DNA from: PALSA-1336 sp964592725
GTDB lineage: Bacteria; Patescibacteriota; Doudnabacteria; UBA920
DNA length: 21,931 nucleotides
Direction: 5' to 3'
Assembly: GCA_964592725.1 (NCBI GenBank)
Contig: CAZQFQ010000021.1
Span: 1-21,931, forward strand
The position numbers and the translations under genes are program-made. The notes below the pieces were generated by a model, which was not told where the DNA came from, searched no databases, and worked only from the letters and a program-made list of their open reading frames with translations. Positions 7,706 through 13,264 of the stretch are shown one piece after another. Position 1 is the first letter of the stretch. Every line of letters starts with the position of its first letter.

Positions 7706-8701
7706 ATGGCAAAATTAGCAATTGGTTGTCACGTTAGCGCCGCGGGAGGGGTTTTTAACGCGCCTAAAAATGCCGTGGATTTGGGGTGCGAAACTTTCCA
7801 AATTTTTACCCGGCCGCCGATGGGCGGGAAGGCGCCGGTAATTGAAGATTTAATGATTGAAAGATTTAAGATTGAAATGCAAAAGTACAAATTTGATACT
7901 TTTGTCGTTCACTGCCCATACTTTGTAAATTTTGGCTCCAAGGAGCCGCGGATATATCATGGGTCAATTTCCGTGGTCGGCGAGGAAATGAAGCGGGCAA
8001 ATATGCTGGGCGCGAAATATGTGATGACGCACTTGGGAAGCGGTAAGGACCTGGGTCAGGCGGCCGCGGTCAAGCAGGCGAAAAAAGGTTTATTAGATGT
8101 GCTGGAAAAATATGAAGGGAGAACGCAGTTTTTGCTTGAAATCGCGGCCGGAGCCGGGGAGACGCTTGGTGGCACGTTTGAGCAGTTGGCCGAATTGATG
8201 GAGCCGCTCATTAAGTTCAAGATTTTTGGCGGCATTTGTTTTGATACCCAACACGCGTTTGCATCGGGTTATGATCTTCGCGACGAAAAAGCGGTCGTGG
8301 AAACTTTTAAACAATTTGATAAGGTAATAGGCCTAAAATGGCTAAAAATGTCGCATATTAACGATTCCAAAATTGACCTGGGCGGCAAAAAGGACCGGCA
8401 CGAGCATATTGGAGACGGGAAAATTGGGGAAAAGGGGTTTGGGGCGCTTGTCCGTTATTTTAGCAACCTCTCCCGCCCCTCGGGTGCACTCGGGGCACCC
8501 TCCCCATTACTTGGGGAGGGGAATAATGTTGCCTTCGGCGCTAAACACACCCTCTCTGTCGCGTCAAACGCGACATCTCCCCCAAAGGGGGAGAATAATA
8601 ATGTTGCCTTCGGCGCTATGCCCTTGATTTTTGAAACCGAGCATGATAAGGTAAAAGAAGATATTGAAATATTGAAGAAATTAAGAAATAAAGTGAAATA
8701 A
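7706..8701 (+). CDS. nfo: Endonuclease IV (AP endonuclease), with repeat-derived insertion
   Basis: Zinc-dependent AP endonuclease that cuts the backbone 5' of abasic sites in base excision repair. It starts MAKLAIGCHVSAAGG, a standard family start. Metal-ligand motifs appear in order: VHCPYFVN, THLGSG, LLEIAAGAG, CFDTQHAFASGYD, SHINDSK, DRHEHIGDG and IFETE. The protein has 331 residues against about 280 normally; the excess is a 51-residue low-complexity segment (residues 254-304) between the HEH motif and the final glutamate motif. It is encoded by inserted stem-loop repeats. All catalytic motifs survive, so the enzyme is probably active with a surface loop added. The last motif reads FETE rather than the usual ETP. 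Confidence 0.93.
   Translation: MAKLAIGCHVSAAGGVFNAPKNAVDLGCETFQIFTRPPMGGKAPVIEDLMIERFKIEMQKYKFDTFVVHCPYFVNFGSKEPRIYHGSISVVGEEMKRANMLGAKYVMTHLGSGKDLGQAAAVKQAKKGLLDVLEKYEGRTQFLLEIAAGAGETLGGTFEQLAELMEPLIKFKIFGGICFDTQHAFASGYDLRDEKAVVETFKQFDKVIGLKWLKMSHINDSKIDLGGKKDRHEHIGDGKIGEKGFGALVRYFSNLSRPSGALGAPSPLLGEGNNVAFGAKHTLSVASNATSPPKGENNNVAFGAMPLIFETEHDKVKEDIEILKKLRNKVK
8465..8617. repeat. Compound stem-loop repeat inserted in nfo
   Basis: About 153 bp with two related modules. Each has a CCTCTC start, an inner hairpin (GCCCC/GGGGC in the first; GTCGCGT/ACGCGAC in the second), then a CTCCCC/GGGGAG hairpin, and each ends in a perfect direct repeat beginning AATAATGTTGCC (8522-8543 and 8597-8618, 75 bp apart), which encodes NNVAFGA twice. 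The left module aligns with the start of the tatD insertion at 12739. Confidence 0.88.
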
Positions 8702-8716
8702 AAAGAAAGGAAATTT

Positions 8717-8905
8717 ATGTCATTTAAAGACAGCGAACATCGCACATCCGAAGCCATGATAGGCGCGGATCCGATTGGCGATGTCAGGAGAGCGAAGCAG
8801 GGTAGTCTTAATCGCGAAATTCTATCAAGGGGTGTTAATCAAATGGATATCCCCAATTTAAAAAGGGTTTTTAAAGACCTCTTCGCCAAAACAGAAAAAA
8901 AATAA
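8717..8905 (+). CDS. Hypothetical small protein (62 aa)
   Basis: Not recognised. It is a short, soluble, charged protein (RTSEAMIGADPIGDVRRAK; LKRVFKDLFAKTEKK) with a basic C terminus and no cysteines. GAAAGGA at 8705-8711 gives a good ribosome-binding site six bases before the ATG, the main evidence that it is real. The next small gene follows after four bases, so the two are probably translated from one transcript that ends at the terminator at 9123. Confidence 0.55.
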   Translation: MSFKDSEHRTSEAMIGADPIGDVRRAKQGSLNREILSRGVNQMDIPNLKRVFKDLFAKTEKK

Positions 8906-8909
8906 TTTT

Positions 8910-9131
8910 ATGGACGAAAATATTAAAAATATTATCGACTTGATCAATCAGTCAGCTTTAGATGATACAATCAAGACTATTTTAGTCAGGGATTTGCAGA
9001 ACGAAGGGTTAACTGAATTTTTACGAGAGCAAATCAAAGTTTATTGCCTAGAGGGAATTAAACAGCTGGATGAGTTAGAAAAAGCACAAAAGATATTAGA
9101 ACAGCCAAGTCAGCCAGCAGATCCAGCCTAA
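8910..9131 (+). CDS. Hypothetical small helical protein (73 aa)
   Basis: Not recognised. It is acidic and helical (NIIDLINQSALDDTIKTIL; LREQIKVYCLEGIKQLDEL) and ends in a proline-rich tail (QPSQPADPA). It begins four bases after the preceding small gene. Its last codons and stop lie inside the left arm of the intrinsic terminator at 9123-9153, so the tail sequence is partly dictated by the hairpin. Confidence 0.55.
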   Translation: MDENIKNIIDLINQSALDDTIKTILVRDLQNEGLTEFLREQIKVYCLEGIKQLDELEKAQKILEQPSQPADPA

Positions 9132-9153
9132 CCAGGCTGGTTTTTGCTTTTTT
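9123..9153 (+). terminator. Intrinsic terminator overlapping a stop codon
   Basis: CCAGCCT (9123-9129) pairs perfectly with AGGCTGG (9134-9140) across an AACC loop and is followed by TTTTTGCTTTTTT. It ends the nfo/small-gene unit. Confidence 0.92.
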
Positions 9154-9172
9154 ATGGGAAATTTTGTAAAAT
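9144..9172 (+). promoter_or_regulatory. Candidate promoter giving a leaderless AI-2E-family mRNA
   Basis: TTGCTT (9144-9149) and TAAAAT (9167-9172) are 17 bases apart. Initiation about seven bases after the -10 box would fall at the ATG at 9179, and no ribosome-binding site is present. The -35 box lies in the T-run of the upstream terminator. Consensus match is fair, not strong. Confidence 0.45.
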
Positions 9173-9178
9173 AACCAT

Positions 9179-10162
9179 ATGAAATACAACGACTTAGACC
9201 AATCCACCAAAGTAATTTTGCAGGTTGTATTTGTATTTTTGGCTTTGGCGTTTTTGTGGGTAATTAGGGACATTATTCTGCTTTTAATAATCTCCCTTAT
9301 TTTGGCTTCGGCTATGGAGCCTTTGGTGGACGCATTGCACGAAAAAAAAGTGCCGCGGGTGCTAAGCGTGTTTGTGGTTTACGTGGTTTTTTTGGGCGTG
9401 GCCGCGCTGGTTATTTATTTGATGATTCCGCCGGTAATTCAGCAGGTAAAAATATTACAGGACAATCTGCCGCGGTACGGCCAGGCTCTGCAGGCGCAGT
9501 TCGGGGGTTTGGATGTCCAGAGTTTTTTGCAAAACTTGCTTTCCGGTTTTAGCGGAGGCAACGTGGTGCAGAGCACTTTTGGCGTCTTTAACGGCGCGCT
9601 TAATGCCATCGCCGTGGTAATTATATCGGTCTATTTGGTGGCCGAAGAAAAAGGGATGAAAACTTTTGTGTCGTCGCTGTTGCCGGCACAGCATCAGGAA
9701 TTTGCCTTGAATTTAATTATCAAAATCCAAAAAAAAATGGGCGGTTGGGTTTTGGGGCAGATAATTATCAGTTTCGGGATATTCTTATTTACTTACATCG
9801 GCCTGTTGCTGTTGCATGTCCAATACGCTTTGGTCTTAGCCCTGCTTTCGGGATTGTTTGAAGTGGTTCCCTACATCGGCCCGTTTATTTCCGCCATTCC
9901 GGCGATGTTTATCGGCTTTATTCAGGCTCCTTCCCTGGCCATTTGGGTAGCCGTTCTCTATTTGCTGGTGCACGAGGTGGAAGGGTATATTTTGGTGCCT
10001 AAGATTATGGAAAAAACTACCGATACTTCGCCCCTGCTCACTTTGGTGGCGTTGATGGTGGGCTATGAGTTGGCCGGCATAATCGGCCTGGTTATTTCCA
10101 TCCCGATTGCCACGGCATTGACGGTGGCGGTTAAAGAATTATGGCCGAACGAGAAAGGATAA
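9179..10162 (+). CDS. AI-2E family transporter (TqsA/PerM-like membrane protein)
   Basis: A 327-residue polytopic inner-membrane protein. After a short cytoplasmic start come paired hydrophobic helices (VILQVVFVFLALAFLWVI; IILLLIISLILASAMEPLV), a third helix, then a long amphipathic region (about residues 90-140), and further helices ending in LAGIIGLVISIPIATALTVA. The ILASAMEPLVD and EVVPYIGPF motifs are typical of the family, as is YILVPKIMEKTTDTSPLLTL near the end. Members are named for autoinducer-2 export but many act as Na+/H+ antiporters or have unknown cargo, so the substrate should be left open. The length is normal. The following small gene starts two bases after the stop. Confidence 0.9.
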   Translation: MKYNDLDQSTKVILQVVFVFLALAFLWVIRDIILLLIISLILASAMEPLVDALHEKKVPRVLSVFVVYVVFLGVAALVIYLMIPPVIQQVKILQDNLPRYGQALQAQFGGLDVQSFLQNLLSGFSGGNVVQSTFGVFNGALNAIAVVIISVYLVAEEKGMKTFVSSLLPAQHQEFALNLIIKIQKKMGGWVLGQIIISFGIFLFTYIGLLLLHVQYALVLALLSGLFEVVPYIGPFISAIPAMFIGFIQAPSLAIWVAVLYLLVHEVEGYILVPKIMEKTTDTSPLLTLVALMVGYELAGIIGLVISIPIATALTVAVKELWPNEKG

Positions 10163-10164
10163 AT

Positions 10165-10485
10165 ATGAAAGATCCTGACAGGCCGGACCCGTTTGGGTTT
10201 GACGATGAGCTTCCGGCAGAACGAGATCCGGAGAAAAGGAATTTTAGAAGCCCCAAGCAAGAAGGAATGGGAGACACCCCGCCGGAGACTTTTTTAAAAC
10301 CGGGCATGGAAGTGATAATTGCAGGGCAAGCCAAGAAATGGAAAGTTTCCGGACTTGTCCATAGGGGTTTTGACGAGCAAGGCGAAGGCTGGTTTATTTC
10401 TGTTGAAACAATACGCTTTGGCAGAAGAATAAAAGCGGCTTATCGTAAAGAGCTGATAGAAGGCTGGAATCAAGGCGGGGTTTAG
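10165..10485 (+). CDS. Hypothetical small protein (106 aa), possible beta-barrel
   Basis: Not recognised. The N-terminal half is charged and probably disordered (MKDPDRPDPFGFDDELPAE). The C-terminal half (MEVIIAGQAKKWKVSGLVH; GWFISVETIRFGRRIKAAY) looks like a small beta-sheet domain, reminiscent of KOW/SH3 barrels but unproven. I chose ATG 10165 over the in-frame ATG 10141 because 10141 overlaps the upstream gene by 22 bases, whereas 10165 has AAAGGA at 10154-10159 five bases upstream. An intrinsic terminator follows 41 bases after the stop. Confidence 0.6.
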   Translation: MKDPDRPDPFGFDDELPAERDPEKRNFRSPKQEGMGDTPPETFLKPGMEVIIAGQAKKWKVSGLVHRGFDEQGEGWFISVETIRFGRRIKAAYRKELIEGWNQGGV

Positions 10486-10525
10486 GGCTTTAGCATTTGT
10501 TTAAAATCCCGATAAATTGTATAAT

Positions 10526-10554
10526 AAAAGGGCTAGAAATAGCCTTTTTGTTTT
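10526..10554 (+). terminator. Intrinsic terminator after the AI-2E/small-gene unit
   Basis: AAAAGGGCTA and TAGCCTTTTT pair (one G-U) across a GAAA tetraloop at 10536-10539, followed by GTTTT. It is a classical hairpin with T-run. Confidence 0.88.
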
Positions 10555-10560
10555 GAAAGC

Positions 10561-10655
10561 GATACTAATATACGAATGCATGCGAATGATACGAATAATA
10601 CTAATGCGCAATTCGTATAATCGGTATCATTAGTATGAATTAGTATATTAGTATC
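10561..10655. repeat. AT-rich nested inverted-repeat element before metG
   Basis: The outer arms are perfect 13-mers (10561-10573 GATACTAATATAC and 10643-10655). Inside are AATGATAC/GTATCATT (10585-10592, 10624-10631) and ATACGAAT/ATTCGTAT (10589-10596, 10611-10618). The vocabulary of TACTAAT and ATACGAA recurs at 17298-17361. It fills nearly all of the gap between the terminator and metG and may hold the metG promoter, although I cannot pick a convincing one. Confidence 0.85.
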
Positions 10656-10661
10656 ACCTTT

Positions 10662-12170
10662 ATGGAAAAATTCTACATCACCACCACCCTGCCTTACGTA
10701 AACTCCGATCCGCATTTGGGGTTTGCTTTGGAAATGGTGCAGGCCGATGTTATTGCCCGTTATCACAAAGAAATTTTAAAACAGGAAGTGTTTTTTAATA
10801 CCGGCACCGATGAGCATGGTCAGAAGATTTATGAAAAAGCCAAAGCGCAAAACCGCAACCCAAAAGAGTATTGCGATGAGTATGCCGAAAAATTCAGGCA
10901 TTTAATGCCGGCTCTGGGCATATTGCCGGACATCCATTTTATTCGCACCACGGACCCCAGCCACATTTTCGCAGCGCAGGAATTTTGGCGCCGATGTTTT
11001 GACGGTGGAGACATCTATAAAAAAGTTTACAGGGTTAAATATTGCGTGGGCTGTGAGCTGGAAAAAACGGAGAGCGACTTAAACAGCGAAGGACAATGTT
11101 TAATCCATCCGCATTTAAAAATTGAGCTGATAGACGAAGAAAATTATTTTTTCCGATTTTCCAAATATGAAAAGCCGCTTTTGGAATTTTACGCAAAAAA
11201 TCCCGAATTTGTGGTGCCGGATTTCCGCTTTAACGAAATTAAACAGTTTGTAAAATCGGGACTCCAGGATTTTTCCATTTCCCGCTTAAAATCAAAAATG
11301 CCGTGGGGCGTGCCGGTGCCGGACGACGGCGCCCATGTAATGTACGTCTGGTTTGACGCGCTGATAAATTACGTTTCAACGCTCGGCTGGCCTTCTGCGT
11401 TGCACCCTCTCCCTTTGGGAGAGGGTCGGGGTGAGGGTTCTTTGTTCGACGATTTTTGGGGAACTCACGAGCATCCGAATTGCATCCAAATCGCGGGCAA
11501 AGACAACCTCCGCCAGCAGTCGGCTATGTGGCAGGCCATGCTAATGTCCGCGGGCTTGCCGAATTCCAAACAAATTATCATCCACGGTTTTATAAACAGC
11601 GGCGGACAAAAAATGTCCAAATCTTTGGGCAACGTGGCCGACCCTTATCAGATAATGGATAAATTACAATCACTCGGCTTAACTAAAGAGCAGGCGACCG
11701 ACGCCCTGCGTTATTATCTTCTTCGCGAAATTTCCACCTTTGAAGACGGAGATTACACCTGGGAAAAATTCGTGGAAAGCTACAATGCGGGCTTGGCCAA
11801 TGGCCTTGGTAATTTAACGTCCCGGATTTTGAAGATGGCGGTAAACGCGGGAATCAGCCCTATCCGTCCTATTTTGTCCTATCGGTCGAATCGATTTTTG
11901 GACACCTACGAGCTCCAAAAAGCCGCGGACGCAATTTGGCAAAAAATAAAATCTTGCGACGAGTTTATTCAAAAAAACGAACCGTTCAAAGTCATAAAAA
12001 TCGACAAAGAAAAAGCGGTAAAAGATATTCAATATCTGTTATCGGAAATTCATCAGATCGCGGCAGATTTAATCTCGTTCCTTCCCCAAACCAGTAACAA
12101 GATTTTAGCGGTGCTAAATGATCCAAAATTGGAAAATATTCCAAGATTGTTCCCGCGCATTGAGCTATAA
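10662..12170 (+). CDS. metG: Methionyl-tRNA synthetase
   Basis: Class I synthetase that charges both initiator and elongator tRNA-Met. The signature HIGH region reads H18-L-G-F21 within YVNSDPHLGFALEM, so the final histidine is phenylalanine. KMSKS is intact at residues 317-321 (GGQKMSKSLGN). A single zinc knuckle is suggested by YCVGCE, QCLIHP and spacing in between. The 502 residues match the short form without the C-terminal EMAP-type tRNA-binding domain; the helical anticodon-binding domain is residues 360-500. Residues 248-260 (HPLPLGEGRGEGS) come from an inserted hairpin repeat before FWG. It is preceded by an AT-rich repeat and followed by a 34-bp palindrome, so it is probably transcribed alone. 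Confidence 0.95.
   Translation: MEKFYITTTLPYVNSDPHLGFALEMVQADVIARYHKEILKQEVFFNTGTDEHGQKIYEKAKAQNRNPKEYCDEYAEKFRHLMPALGILPDIHFIRTTDPSHIFAAQEFWRRCFDGGDIYKKVYRVKYCVGCELEKTESDLNSEGQCLIHPHLKIELIDEENYFFRFSKYEKPLLEFYAKNPEFVVPDFRFNEIKQFVKSGLQDFSISRLKSKMPWGVPVPDDGAHVMYVWFDALINYVSTLGWPSALHPLPLGEGRGEGSLFDDFWGTHEHPNCIQIAGKDNLRQQSAMWQAMLMSAGLPNSKQIIIHGFINSGGQKMSKSLGNVADPYQIMDKLQSLGLTKEQATDALRYYLLREISTFEDGDYTWEKFVESYNAGLANGLGNLTSRILKMAVNAGISPIRPILSYRSNRFLDTYELQKAADAIWQKIKSCDEFIQKNEPFKVIKIDKEKAVKDIQYLLSEIHQIAADLISFLPQTSNKILAVLNDPKLENIPRLFPRIEL
11403..11440. repeat. Hairpin repeat inserted in metG
   Basis: ACCCTCTCCC (11404-11413) and GGGAGAGGGT (11417-11426) pair perfectly over a TTT loop, followed by CGGGGTGAGGGTTC. 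It encodes PLPLGEGRGEG, a peptide I associate from memory with dispersed repeats read in frame in many bacterial genomes. Confidence 0.85.
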
Positions 12171-12173
12171 ATT

Positions 12174-12207
12174 ACCATAGGCATATTCGTACGAATATGC
12201 CTATGGT
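12174..12207. repeat. Perfect 34-bp palindrome between metG and tatD
   Basis: The 17-base left arm ACCATAGGCATATTCGT is followed directly by its reverse complement with no loop. It begins four bases after the metG stop. The following T content is modest (GGTTCAATCTTC), so terminator function is possible but unsupported. Confidence 0.9.
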
Positions 12208-12231
12208 TCAATCTTCAATCTTCAATCCAAA

Positions 12232-13212
12232 ATGCTAATAGACACCCACGCCCACGTTAATTTTCAGGCTTTTAAGGACGACACAAAGGAAACTTTGCGG
12301 AGGGCTTTGGATAGTGGGACTTGGGTAATTAATGTGGGATCGCAGATTGATACTTCGCGGCAGGCCGTGGAGCTGGCAAATGAATTTAGCGAAGGGGTTT
12401 ACGCGGTTGTCGGACTGCACCCCGAGCACACGCATTCGCAGTTTGTGGACGAGGAAGAAACGCATTTTAAAAGCCGCGAAGAAAATTTTGATTACGAGGC
12501 TTATCGAGAGCTGGCAAAAAATCCCAAAGTTGTGGGCATAGGCGAGTGCGGATTGGATTATTATCGTTTACCGGTTGACGTTGATCAGCATGTCGTCAAA
12601 GAAAAGCAAAAAGCAGCGTTCCGTTTGCAGGTTAAGCTGGCAAAAGAATTAAATAAAGTTTTGGTCGTCCACAGCCGACCGGCAAAGGACGATGAGTCAT
12701 TGTATGATGATTTGCTTGAGATCCTTGATGAAGAAACCAACCTCTCTGCCCCTCAGCTGCATTCGGGGCATCTCCCCTCAATAGGGGAGAACTCCGTGGA
12801 TGTCCGCGATACGGGCAAAACCGCGGAGCCTCTCCCCCGAGCTTGGGGGGAGTACCCAGCGAAGCGGGGGGAGGGGGTTGGAGCCGGCTTGAGATTTGAA
12901 GTCCATAGTTACACGGGCAGTCCTGAATACTTGCAAAAATTCCTTGACCGCGGCGCGTATGTGTCGTTTAACGGCATTATTACCTTTGACAAAACCGGCA
13001 ATATGGAAAAGTTGGTAAAATTGGCGCCGGTTGATAGAATAATATTGGAAACCGACTGCCCTTATCTTACGCCGGTTCCCAATCGCGGCAAAAGAAATGA
13101 GCCCTCGTTCGTTAAATTTACAGCGGAAAAATTGGCGCAGATAAAAAATGTTTTATTCGATGAAGCGGCGGAATTTACGACCAATAACGCAAAAAAATTA
13201 TTTCAGATTTAA
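12232..13212 (+). CDS. tatD: TatD family metal-dependent hydrolase, with repeat-derived insertion
   Basis: TIM-barrel metal-dependent nuclease/hydrolase of the TatD family, implicated in DNA processing and repair. The ligands are all present: H6 and H8 (DTHAHVNF), E105 (GIGECGLDYY), H147 (VVHSRPAKDD), H225 (VHSYTGSPEY) and D275 (LETDCPYLTP). The protein is 326 residues against about 260 normally. Most of the excess is residues 170-217, a Pro/Gly/Ser-rich segment encoded by stem-loop repeats, inserted in the loop between the H147 and H225 strands. The catalytic strands are undisturbed, so activity is likely kept. The gene is flanked on both sides by intergenic palindromes of 32-34 bp. Confidence 0.93.
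   Translation: MLIDTHAHVNFQAFKDDTKETLRRALDSGTWVINVGSQIDTSRQAVELANEFSEGVYAVVGLHPEHTHSQFVDEEETHFKSREENFDYEAYRELAKNPKVVGIGECGLDYYRLPVDVDQHVVKEKQKAAFRLQVKLAKELNKVLVVHSRPAKDDESLYDDLLEILDEETNLSAPQLHSGHLPSIGENSVDVRDTGKTAEPLPRAWGEYPAKRGEGVGAGLRFEVHSYTGSPEYLQKFLDRGAYVSFNGIITFDKTGNMEKLVKLAPVDRIILETDCPYLTPVPNRGKRNEPSFVKFTAEKLAQIKNVLFDEAAEFTTNNAKKLFQI
12739..12882. repeat. Compound stem-loop repeat inserted in tatD
   Basis: The first part (AACCTCTCTGCCCC... with a TGCCCC/GGGGCA hairpin, then CTCCCC/GGGGAG) aligns with the nfo insertion at 8465. The middle has CTCCG/CGGAG flanks. The last part pairs CTCCCCC with GGGGGGAG (about 12832-12852) and ends GGGGGAGGGGGTTGGA. The whole stretch is free of stops in the tatD frame. 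Confidence 0.87.
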
Positions 13213-13221
13213 TCTTCGATA

Positions 13222-13253
13222 CTTATTAAACGCACGGCCGTGCGTTTAATAAG
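13222..13253. repeat. Perfect 32-bp palindrome between tatD and leuS
   Basis: The left arm CTTATTAAACGCACGG is followed directly by its reverse complement. It lies 10 bases after the tatD stop and 11 bases before the leuS start. It has the same length and placement as the palindromes at 12174 and 20579 but a different sequence. Confidence 0.9.
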
Positions 13254-13264
13254 CCAGCATATTT

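Noticed and set aside
8465..8617. CRISPR array in the repeated part of nfo
   Set aside because: Only two copies of a 22-bp repeat, in frame within a gene, no regular spacers and no cas genes.
10141..10164. ATG 10141 as start of the 106-residue gene
   Set aside because: It would overlap the AI-2E gene, and ATG 10165 has a proper ribosome-binding site.
10497..10525. Promoter-like TTGTTT-17-TATAAT
   Set aside because: A transcript starting there would begin within the terminator hairpin at 10526-10554, so a productive promoter is unlikely.
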